DNA from: a bacterium
GTDB lineage: Bacteria; Patescibacteriota; Microgenomatia; JAADGY01
Assembly (NCBI GenBank): GCA_013152165.1
Contig: JAADGY010000057.1
Coordinates: 1 to 13,477, forward strand
Direction: 5' to 3'
DNA length: 13,477 bases
Positions within the stretch are counted from its first letter, which is position 1. Every line of letters begins with the position of its first letter. Position numbers and translations under genes: made by a program. The notes beneath the pieces were generated by a model. That model saw nothing but the letters and a program-made list of their open reading frames with translations. It had not been told where the DNA came from and did no database searches. Of this stretch, positions 1-6,164 are shown one piece after another.

Positions 1-189
1 TGGCGGGTGGCTTATGACTTTAGCTCCGGCATGTTTGGCGAAGACAACCGTTTGATCGGTTGAGCTGGTATCCCAAACCACGATTGTGTGCGGAGTTTTT
101 ATGTTCTTTTTAACCGAATCTATGGCTTCAGCGATGTTTTTGGCTTCGTTGAAAGTTGAGATGATAACTGTTAAAATAGGTTTTGTCAT
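1..189 (-). CDS. GT2 family glycosyltransferase, N-terminal fragment (C-terminus beyond window)
   Basis: Reading the minus strand from the ATG at 189 gives 63 residues open to the window edge, beginning MTKPILTVIISTFNEAKNIA. The pattern TVIISTFNEAKNI followed by IVVWDTSSTDQT matches the GT-A nucleotide-binding start of family 2 glycosyltransferases, which transfer sugar from a nucleotide donor in the cytoplasm. The usual VDSGSTD or VDDGSTD appears here as WDTSSTD (residues 39-45), so the first Asp and the STD are kept. The DxD metal site and acceptor region lie outside the window, so donor and acceptor are unknown. The start is 4 nt after the methyltransferase stop, with no Shine-Dalgarno, so the two are probably co-transcribed. 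The family call is fairly sure; the exact function is not known. Confidence 0.82.
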   Translation of the reverse strand, partial: MTKPILTVIISTFNEAKNIAEAIDSVKKNIKTPHTIVVWDTSSTDQTVVFAKHAGAKVISHPP

Positions 190-193
190 TTGA

Positions 194-1009
194 TTATTTT
201 ATTTTATCATTCTTTTTTTCTAGAATCAGATGGAACCATTTTTCTGAATCAGATTGTTGTTCTTCTATTTTTATAATTTTGAAAAAAGGGAAATTTGCTA
301 CAAATTCCCTAATCTCATCTAAGTCTGCAAAGACGTGGCGTGATATTTCCCAATATCTGAACCGTGCGTCATTGATTGCTACCTGCATGCTTAAGATCTC
401 TCTTTCAATCTGCTCTTGAGCGTGGCCATTTGCCTTTGATAACTGTTTTCTGAGTTTGGATATGCTTGTTGCGGCTTCTGTGCGGGCTTTTTGATACGTG
501 TAGTAATCGATTTCTAGATTTGGATGATGTAAATTGGCAATAAGCCTACCATCGAATTTAGTGACACGACCAATTTCTTCAAATAAATGATTGCGCCTAC
601 CGGTGTCTTCTTTTGGGGCAACAAAATCAAGGGCCATGTTTGATACTACAAGGTCGAAATATCTATCTTGAAAGGGTAAAAAGGCGGCATCAGATTGGAC
701 GTGAGGGAAATGCAGGCGGCTTGGATTTATTGAGACTATGTCCAGAGTTACTATAATTATCTCTTGCTTTAATTCTGGGTGTTTTTGAAAGAGTTCCTTT
801 TCTAGAAGTTGGGCGCCGGAACCTATATCTAATATGCGTAGAGGAGATAGTCTCCTTTCTTTGGTCGTGGTGACTAAGTTGCAAATTTCCTCGATTAAGT
901 GTTTGCGTTGTTGGGGGTGGCTGTCTGCATCGTAAAGTTTGTAATATTGACCGTATTCACTTTGCAAGAGCCTATTGGGTCTCATTTTATCGTGATTAAG
1001 AGTTGGCAT
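194..1009 (-). CDS. Class I SAM-dependent methyltransferase, substrate unknown
   Basis: This is a 271-residue soluble protein. Motif I is LDIGSGA at residues 60-66, the strand after it ends at an acidic position (TLD, D90), and LPFQDRYFDLVVSNMALDFV at 111-130 is the typical post-motif block, close to the UbiE/BioC-like Methyltransf_11 pattern. It should therefore use S-adenosylmethionine. A charged, probably helical insertion (about 172-215, rich in K, E, Q and A) follows the core and may form a lid or coiled coil. The start at 1009 is supported by a TATAAT box 6 nt upstream, which would give a leaderless message; M9 is an alternative. The gene is set 150 nt away from the membrane-protein genes. 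It uses AGA, AGG, ATA and CTA codons freely and has few of the CCGG-type words common in its neighbours, so it may have a different history. Its position beside a GT2 gene suggests glycan or lipid modification, which is inference. Confidence 0.85.
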   Translation of the reverse strand: MPTLNHDKMRPNRLLQSEYGQYYKLYDADSHPQQRKHLIEEICNLVTTTKERRLSPLRILDIGSGAQLLEKELFQKHPELKQEIIIVTLDIVSINPSRLHFPHVQSDAAFLPFQDRYFDLVVSNMALDFVAPKEDTGRRNHLFEEIGRVTKFDGRLIANLHHPNLEIDYYTYQKARTEAATSISKLRKQLSKANGHAQEQIEREILSMQVAINDARFRYWEISRHVFADLDEIREFVANFPFFKIIKIEEQQSDSEKWFHLILEKKNDKIK

Positions 1010-1015
1010 GGGAAT

Positions 1016-1021
1016 ATTATA
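1016..1021 (-). promoter_or_regulatory. -10 box TATAAT, probable leaderless promoter of the methyltransferase
   Basis: The minus strand reads TATAAT followed by ATTCCC and then the ATG at 1009. A start point about 7 nt after the box would fall on the A of the ATG, so the mRNA would have no 5' leader. A weak -35 candidate, TTAACT (4 of 6 to consensus), lies at 1045-1040 with an 18-nt spacer. There is no Shine-Dalgarno. Confidence 0.6.
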
Positions 1022-1065
1022 TAACGGGTTGAGTTGACAAGTTAAACAAATTGAAAAGGTGATTT

Positions 1066-1116
1066 ATGTTTGAACTTAATAAGAAGATTTGGACCAGTGT
1101 GTTGATTGCAGGTTAA
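1066..1116 (+). CDS. Possible 16-residue plus-strand ORF, doubtful
   Basis: An ATG at 1066 opens MFELNKKIWTSVLIAG and stops at TAA (1114-1116). It is preceded by AAAAGGTG at 1054-1061, a Shine-Dalgarno-like run at good spacing, whereas none of the nine minus-strand genes has one. The peptide has a basic start and a hydrophobic end, like the beginning of a membrane or pilin-type protein. It could be a leader peptide, a remnant of a lost gene, or chance. No plus-strand promoter was recognised. Confidence 0.15.
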   Translation: MFELNKKIWTSVLIAG

Positions 1117-1159
1117 AAAATTAGCAATATGAATTTGGTTGTAATTTGACTGAGCAAGA

Positions 1160-2950
1160 TTATTTTTTGATTTGCCAAATCTCGACCAGGGAGTTTTGGT
1201 AGATTTTTTGCCAAGGGGGCGGCGGGGTGAGTTTGTATTGGGGCAGGTGAAGGATGTAGATGTATTTTAAGCTGTTTTGTTGGGTTATTTTAGCTAAGAG
1301 TTTGTTTTTGTAGGAGTCGGCAAGATCAGGGTCATAAAGCCGACTAAGGTTGGTTTGCCTGTCTTTGTAATCGTAGCCTGAGATATCAAGGTTCATGGTA
1401 TCGGCCAGATAGGCAGTTTTGCCGGAGAAGGCGGTAATGTAGGCAGTGTCGACATAGGCAAAAAGAGGCGTTGGGTTATTGTAGATGTCTTTTAGATATG
1501 GATTGTATGGCGGAGCCAAAACGTTGCCGGGCGGTTGCTTGGCTAAGAATGATAAGGCCCTAACCTCTTCCCACGGCAGGCTGGCATGGGGGATTTTAGG
1601 AGTGTAATAGGATAAGGTGGCGATGGTGGTGGGGATAGTCATCATGATAGCAATCATGATGACTAAATTTTTAATTTGAAATTTGAAATTTGAAAATTTG
1701 AATGAATGAGGTAGGCCTATAAAAAACGTGCCGGAGAGAAAGGCAGTGAAAAAGAGAGGGTAATAAAGAAACTGGATTGAGTTCCAGGGTGTGCCTTTTT
1801 GGATGATAAAGATTGGGATTAGGGTGAAGGTGATTATGCCGGCCCACAAGACAAGTAGTAAATCTTTATTTTGCTTGTCAAAGCGCTTAAAGCTTGCTAA
1901 AGATATAATCCGAGTGCCGAAGTTGCCCAGATAAAAAATAGCTAAAGCAACAGGCAAAGCCATGATAAGTTTGGGGTTGAAAGACTGCAAATAAGTGGTT
2001 AAGGCTTGGCCGAACTTAAACCACCCTACCCTATCTGGAAAGATAAACATGTTAACCACAAACCAAAGCGGCTTAAAAACTATAAGCGATTGGCCGCCGG
2101 TTAATGATTTTAAGGAAGCTAAGAATAAGAAGCCGCCAAAAGCTGAGGTTAAGGTGTTTGAGAAGTTGGCTTTTTTCAGATAAAGTTGCCGGATAAACCA
2201 GAGGCCGACGACAAAGCCGGCGAACAAACCGCCGTAAACCTTAAACCATAAAGTAACCGCCGGCAAGGTTAAGATCAAAAGATAATCAAGCCTGGTTTTT
2301 GTTTTTTTAGTTATCAGAAGTAAAGCGGCCAAGATTAAGATAAGACTGGTGGCAAAAGGCGGGTTTAAAAGAGTTGAGATTGCTTGATTAGCCCAGAAAG
2401 CTGATTCGCCGCCGACGGCTTGCTTTTTGATAATCGAGATAATAAAGCCAAGCGAGCCGGCGTTGACGATAAAAAAGAGGCTAAAAAGAGCTCCTTTTTG
2501 ACTGCTGAAAAGGCGGATAAAAAGCTTGTAACTTAAAATTAAGATGACTAAGGCTATAATTGGTGGCAGGATCTGGAAGTAAAGAAAGGTTAAAGGAATA
2601 TGGGTGAGTTTGGATAAGAAAGCCAGAACCAGATCAAAGCCGAAATGATAGTTGGTTAAGGGCTGTCCGGATAGTGTTGGATGCTTGATCGGCAAGCCGT
2701 TTAGAATTGATTGGCTCAGGGCCAGGTGCCAGATGGCATCATGGCCGTTTGGCCCCCAAAAGCCAAGACCGAACTTGGTCGGCAGGCCGGATCGAATCAC
2801 AGGAAATGACCAAATAAGAGACAAGAGGATTATAAACAGGTTTTTTGTCTTATCTAGATACTTATTTAAAGCCAAGAAAGCTAAAATAACAAAAGCAATA
2901 AGCCAAATCAAGAAAATCTCGTGAGTGATAATTAGGGGGGAGTTTATCAT
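1160..2950 (-). CDS. Polytopic GT-C-like membrane protein with C-terminal extracytoplasmic domain
   Basis: This 596-residue protein has roughly 11-13 hydrophobic segments up to about residue 448 and then a soluble tail (450-596). The first large outside loop contains GPNGHDAIWHLALSQ (66-80), an Asp-bearing motif placed like the catalytic acid in the first loop of GT-C glycosyltransferases, followed by NYHFGFD (100-106). Later landmarks are KGTPWNSIQF (385-394) and, in the tail, AYITAFSGKTAYL (503-515), which resembles tails of other large bacterial membrane glycosyltransferases. I infer sugar transfer from a lipid-phosphate donor outside the membrane; donor and acceptor are unknown. The start overlaps the flippase stop as ATGA (2950-2947), so translation is likely coupled. 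A 7-bp-period repeat tract encodes residues 417-426 in a loop between membrane segments. The specific family was not recognised with certainty. Confidence 0.7.
   Translation of the reverse strand: MINSPLIITHEIFLIWLIAFVILAFLALNKYLDKTKNLFIILLSLIWSFPVIRSGLPTKFGLGFWGPNGHDAIWHLALSQSILNGLPIKHPTLSGQPLTNYHFGFDLVLAFLSKLTHIPLTFLYFQILPPIIALVILILSYKLFIRLFSSQKGALFSLFFIVNAGSLGFIISIIKKQAVGGESAFWANQAISTLLNPPFATSLILILAALLLITKKTKTRLDYLLILTLPAVTLWFKVYGGLFAGFVVGLWFIRQLYLKKANFSNTLTSAFGGFLFLASLKSLTGGQSLIVFKPLWFVVNMFIFPDRVGWFKFGQALTTYLQSFNPKLIMALPVALAIFYLGNFGTRIISLASFKRFDKQNKDLLLVLWAGIITFTLIPIFIIQKGTPWNSIQFLYYPLFFTAFLSGTFFIGLPHSFKFSNFKFQIKNLVIMIAIMMTIPTTIATLSYYTPKIPHASLPWEEVRALSFLAKQPPGNVLAPPYNPYLKDIYNNPTPLFAYVDTAYITAFSGKTAYLADTMNLDISGYDYKDRQTNLSRLYDPDLADSYKNKLLAKITQQNSLKYIYILHLPQYKLTPPPPWQKIYQNSLVEIWQIKK
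1674..1702. repeat. AT-rich heptamer repeat (ATTTGAA) inside a coding region
   Basis: ATTTGAA occurs at 1674-1680, 1681-1687 and 1688-1694 in perfect tandem, and once more at 1696-1702 after a one-base shift. On the coding strand this is TTCAAAT, encoding a KFSNFKFQI-like stretch between two membrane segments of the protein at 1160-2950. Two other genes in the window carry 7-bp-period tracts. Confidence 0.85.
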
Positions 2951-4389
2951 TTGGTCAAAAGTAGTTGGTAGCTTTGTTTTAATTTACGGCCAAGGAATTT
3001 AAAGGAGAGGACAAGGTAAAAGACGGCAGAGATGAAGATGATAACAAGAAAATTGAGCCAAGTTAAAGGCAGGATATTAAAAAGGGTAAAGGCGATCAGG
3101 CCCATAAGGCTTGAGTTTAAAAGGTTGGGGAGAATGGTGGACAGAACCTTGATATCAAGCTGTTTAGCGCTTATATAAATAACCGGGATGGTTAATAAAG
3201 CGATGATGCCAACCGAGTAGGAAACGCCCAAAAATCCAAAGCGGTAAGCCAGATATGGGGTAAAAAGCCAAGTCAAAGCTGTCCAGTAGACCATAAATAG
3301 GCTGACTAGCTTAATTTTGCCGACGGCTGATAGGGCATTAGTCAGCGGGGTTGAGATCGAGGCGACGACGGCGTTAAAGACGTAAAAATAAAGCGGAATA
3401 ATGGCCGGCAGCCACTTTTGGTACTTGGGGATTAAAAGGACGAACGGCTTGGCCGAAACCAGAAGGCCAAAAGCTACTGGGAAGATAAGGAAAGATAAAA
3501 CAAACAGGGTAATCTCGATAGCCTTGGTTAGGATTTGTTTTTGGTGTTGAAGCCGGGACCAAGCCGGAAAGGCTACTTTCATAGTGTTATCCATAATATA
3601 TCTTAGGGGCAGATTGGCCCATTTTTCGGCCCAGCCCAGAATGCCAACTCCCTGGGAGCCGATGACCTTGCCTAAAAACATGATCATCAACCTGTCTTTG
3701 AATTGGGCTAGGAGGGAGTTGAATTGATAAGGAATGCCAAAGTGCAGAAGGCCCTTTAGATTAGAAAAAGAGAAGGAGTAGCCGTAGGGCCATTTGATAA
3801 GCAGGTTTAAGGCGGTAACGCCGAAAATAGCCTGGGCTAAGATGGCATAGATATAGCTGTAAAGGCCGTGTCCCCGCCAAGCCAAGATAACAACGGTAAA
3901 GTTAAAGATAATGCTTTCGGCTACATGGACGATAACCAGCTTGTCAAAATCCAGCCGGCGCTCGGCCAGGACCGAGGGGATGGTTTTGAAACTGCTTAAG
4001 ATAAAAGAAGCGATTAGAGCGTATAAAAGATAAAGGCCGGCCTGGGATAAACCGTAAAACTGAGCGATTTTATTGGAGAGGAGAAAGACGATGAGACTAA
4101 TGGTTAAAACCAGGATTTGTTGGAGAGTGAAGGTGGAGCGGATTTCTTTTTTGGACGGGGATTTGTGCTTTTGAATCAAAGCGGCGGACAAGCCGATGTC
4201 GGCAAAAAAGCTAAAAAAGCCGGCCAAAGCGGCAACGATAAAGTAAACGCCCAGTTGTTTTTGGCTTAAGAACAAGGTAATAAAAAAGTAGCTGATGATA
4301 GAGATAAACTGCATCAGGAAAGTGCGGATAAACAAAGAGACCAAGCTTTTTAAGCTTTTTTGTTTGATAGTATGCAGATCAAGTTCCAT
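2947..4389 (-). CDS. Wzx-type polysaccharide flippase (MOP superfamily)
   Basis: This 480-residue protein has about 12-14 membrane segments and is of normal length for the lipid-linked oligosaccharide flippases of the Polysacc_synt/Wzx group. Family-like landmarks are LGVYFIVAALAGFFSFFADI (46-65) with IGLSAALIQ after it, IPSVLAERRLDFDKL (137-151), VAFPAWSRLQ (272-281), and PLTNALSAVGK (348-358), the conserved start of the C-terminal half. Such proteins move polyprenyl-diphosphate glycans from the inner to the outer membrane leaflet. The ATG at 4389 lies 3 nt after the preceding stop, and a TATAAT box ends 6 nt before it, so a separate leaderless transcript is likely besides read-through. A 20-bp inverted repeat sits just upstream of that box. 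The downstream membrane glycosyltransferase overlaps by 4 nt. The cargo is unknown, and a teichuronic-acid or general polysaccharide exporter is equally possible. Confidence 0.88.
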   Translation of the reverse strand: MELDLHTIKQKSLKSLVSLFIRTFLMQFISIISYFFITLFLSQKQLGVYFIVAALAGFFSFFADIGLSAALIQKHKSPSKKEIRSTFTLQQILVLTISLIVFLLSNKIAQFYGLSQAGLYLLYALIASFILSSFKTIPSVLAERRLDFDKLVIVHVAESIIFNFTVVILAWRGHGLYSYIYAILAQAIFGVTALNLLIKWPYGYSFSFSNLKGLLHFGIPYQFNSLLAQFKDRLMIMFLGKVIGSQGVGILGWAEKWANLPLRYIMDNTMKVAFPAWSRLQHQKQILTKAIEITLFVLSFLIFPVAFGLLVSAKPFVLLIPKYQKWLPAIIPLYFYVFNAVVASISTPLTNALSAVGKIKLVSLFMVYWTALTWLFTPYLAYRFGFLGVSYSVGIIALLTIPVIYISAKQLDIKVLSTILPNLLNSSLMGLIAFTLFNILPLTWLNFLVIIFISAVFYLVLSFKFLGRKLKQSYQLLLTK

Positions 4390-4392
4390 GGC

Positions 4393-6147
4393 TTAATTAT
4401 ATGTCTTTTTATTTTTGATTCCGCTCCTGGAACGGTATATGGGGTACCGTTCCAGGAGCGGAATGAGGATTAAGTAGGTAAGGGAGGCTAGTGAGATGAG
4501 TGAGATGAGGTTGGCCAGTTTTTCGATTAGGGTTTGGTGAAGGGTAACAAAGATAGAGTGCTGGCCTGGGGGTAAGCTGAGCTTAAGCCGACTGTCGGCG
4601 GCTTTGGCATAGGCGATTGGTTGGCCGTTATCCTTTATCTGCCAGCTGGGGAAAAACAGCCGGCGGATGGTGATGGTTTCTGGGGCAGTGTTGACAACGG
4701 AAAAAACAAGCTGGTTGAACTGTCTGGCTTTTATATTAATCAAGGTGTTTGGATTTTGGCTTTCAACTTGTGGATAGACCTGATCCGGCCGGTTGGCCTT
4801 TTTCGGCAGACGCAAATACTCTTCTGAGTTGTGAAAGTAGCGGCTGCCGGTTGGCAGGTAGCGGTCAAAGAAGTATTGGTCATTTAATTTAACCAGCTTG
4901 TTTGGCTTAAAGAACATTAGGATTTGGCTAATTGACAGGATGATAATGATTAAGTTGACAGCCGTAAACAGACGGGAGCTTTTAATGTTTTTAAAGACAA
5001 AAAAGTAAAAAAGAGGAATGAAAAAATTTAGAATAATCAAAAGCCGCCAAGGGAATTGAAAATAGTTCATTAAGGGCAGGATCTGCCACAGCCATAAAGA
5101 GCGGATATTTAAAAGATAAAAGGCAGTGATGATAGTTACGAGAAAAAAGGCCGGCAAGGTCAGTTTCTTGAGTTTTGTTTTTTTGTAAACAACAAGATAG
5201 GCAAAAAACAGACCGGCGCTAACAAGCGCCAGCCAAGAAGCAAGCCCTAATTGAAAGGATAGATCATCAAACGGGCCCCAGTGGGAAGCGCCATAGCCCC
5301 ACGCCGACCAGATGAGTTGTTTGATAAAAGGAAAATGATCGGCGACGTTGAAGATGGGGTTGTCGACCATTAAGTTTTTTTCCACCAAAGCCGGCAACCA
5401 GAAGAAGGCGGTTAAGAAAAGGCCCAAAAATAAGGGCAGGAAGCTTTGTTTGAGCTTAATCTTTAAGTAACCAGCCTTTGTTAGGGATGAAACCGGCCAG
5501 ATGAGGCTTAAGGACAAAAGAATCGGAATAAAAAGATAGGCGCCGATGTTGTGGGACAAGATGACTAAGCCGTAAGCTAAGCCAATAAGATAAAGGTATT
5601 TTCTTTGTTGTAATTTTTGATATGAAAAAAAAGAATAAAACCAAAAAGGAATCGAAAAGTACAAAGCTATCTCGCCTAAGGCGCCGCGAACGTAGGTGTC
5701 CAAAGCCCGATAAGGAAAGGCTAAAAAGATAAGATTGACGGCTAGGAAGAAAAGGTATTCATGGATTTTTTTGGGTTTTTTAAAGATAAAAAGGGTTAGA
5801 TTAAAAAAGATAAGGCCGATAAGCTGGACGGCAAAGATGTAGAGTTTGAATGATGAGATTAAAGATAATCCGGATAAATGAAGCAGGCCGCCGATGTAGT
5901 AAGGCAGAGGGTAGATAAAAGTAAACAGGGGATAACCCAAGCTCCAGACAAGATCCGGGGCCCAACGGACGGGAAACTGGCCGGTTTTAAAGCTTTTGGC
6001 CCACTCGTAAAACCAGATAGGCTGCATCTCGTCATGAAAGTGCCAGAAATAGGGGGTCAAAAAAAAGCGAAAGGCTAAGATAAAAAAGAGAATAATAATA
6101 AGCCAAAACCAGTGTCTTTTAACAAATTTTACAAGCTTGAAGATCAT
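4393..6147 (-). CDS. PTPS-related/YfhO-like GT-C membrane protein, paralog 3
   Basis: This 584-residue protein has about 12 membrane segments plus a C-terminal extracytoplasmic beta-rich domain and a final membrane helix (about 544-565). It shares a fixed motif series with the two genes upstream: an acidic first-loop motif HDE (38-40), FPVRWAP (58-64), VRGALGE (153-159), SHN (198-200), WLPALVEKN (250-258), WGYG (283-286), QFPWR (364-368) and FFPSWQIKDNGQP (498-510). The last is like the YYPGW-x-DG stretch of YfhO-type proteins. I place it in the 6-pyruvoyl-tetrahydropterin synthase-related membrane family, a historical name; a GT-C transferase role is inferred. It is the most divergent of the three, with HDE where the others have DD. 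Residues 562-577 are encoded by a perfect inverted repeat. The last codons, TAT AAT TAA, also form the -10 box of the flippase gene. The start at 6147 has only a weak TAAACT box. Confidence 0.75.
   Translation of the reverse strand: MIFKLVKFVKRHWFWLIIILFFILAFRFFLTPYFWHFHDEMQPIWFYEWAKSFKTGQFPVRWAPDLVWSLGYPLFTFIYPLPYYIGGLLHLSGLSLISSFKLYIFAVQLIGLIFFNLTLFIFKKPKKIHEYLFFLAVNLIFLAFPYRALDTYVRGALGEIALYFSIPFWFYSFFSYQKLQQRKYLYLIGLAYGLVILSHNIGAYLFIPILLSLSLIWPVSSLTKAGYLKIKLKQSFLPLFLGLFLTAFFWLPALVEKNLMVDNPIFNVADHFPFIKQLIWSAWGYGASHWGPFDDLSFQLGLASWLALVSAGLFFAYLVVYKKTKLKKLTLPAFFLVTIITAFYLLNIRSLWLWQILPLMNYFQFPWRLLIILNFFIPLFYFFVFKNIKSSRLFTAVNLIIIILSISQILMFFKPNKLVKLNDQYFFDRYLPTGSRYFHNSEEYLRLPKKANRPDQVYPQVESQNPNTLINIKARQFNQLVFSVVNTAPETITIRRLFFPSWQIKDNGQPIAYAKAADSRLKLSLPPGQHSIFVTLHQTLIEKLANLISLISLASLTYLILIPLLERYPIYRSRSGIKNKKTYN
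4396..4401 (-). promoter_or_regulatory. -10 box TATAAT for the flippase, embedded in upstream stop region
   Basis: The minus strand reads TATAAT, TAAGCC and then the ATG at 4389. The box is the Tyr-Asn codon pair just before the TAA stop of the upstream gene. The 6-nt gap predicts transcription starting at the ATG itself. No -35 hexamer is visible; the -35 position (about 4419-4424) falls in the inverted repeat. Confidence 0.5.
4418..4464. repeat. Perfect 20-bp inverted repeat with 7-nt loop, inside a CDS end
   Basis: The left arm at 4418-4437 (ATTCCGCTCCTGGAACGGTA) is the exact reverse complement of the right arm at 4445-4464, with loop TATGGGG (4438-4444). The pairing stops on both sides (G opposite G outside, T opposite G inside). 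It is translated as residues 562-577 of the membrane protein at 4393-6147. Neither strand has a T-run after the stem (the minus strand continues with an A-rich stretch), so it is not an ordinary terminator. The GC-rich arms stand out from their AT-rich flanks. Confidence 0.95.
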
Positions 6148-6153
6148 GATATC

Positions 6154-6159
6154 AGTTTA
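6154..6159 (-). promoter_or_regulatory. Weak -10-like box TAAACT before the paralog-3 gene
   Basis: The minus strand reads TAAACT, then 6 nt, then the ATG at 6147. The box keeps only TA at the start and T at the end plus one internal A, with no -35. It is listed because the spacing equals that of the clear leaderless boxes in the window. Confidence 0.25.
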
Positions 6160-6164
6160 ACAGA

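Larger units (their letters stand above)
1010..1159. other. 150-nt intergenic gap with the methyltransferase promoter
   Basis: This is the only sizeable gap in the window. It holds the minus-strand -10 box for the methyltransferase (1016-1021) and a possible 16-codon plus-strand reading frame (1066-1116). I see no stable GC-rich hairpin followed by a T-run, so there is no convincing intrinsic terminator after the gene ending at 1160. A minus-strand T-run opposite 1115-1120 lacks a stem in front of it. Confidence 0.7.

Noticed and set aside
183..419. 78-codon plus-strand open frame
   Set aside because: It is antisense to the end of the methyltransferase and the start of the GT2 gene, with no promoter and no recognisable protein features.
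1034..1039. Plus-strand TTGACA as a -35 box
   Set aside because: No -10-like hexamer lies 16-18 nt downstream; the nearest, TATGTT at 1065, is 25 nt away.
1115..1159. Terminator after the gene ending at 1160
   Set aside because: There is a minus-strand T-run opposite 1115-1120, but I find no stem of useful length before it.
2947..2950. Recoded TGA (glycine), as in some CPR lineages
   Set aside because: TGA forms the stop in two ATGA gene overlaps (2947-2950 and 7916-7919) and does not appear inside the genes, so the standard bacterial code fits.
4418..4464. The inverted repeat as an intrinsic terminator
   Set aside because: Neither strand has a T-run after the stem. The minus strand continues with A-rich sequence, and the plus strand continues with GAGGATTAAG.
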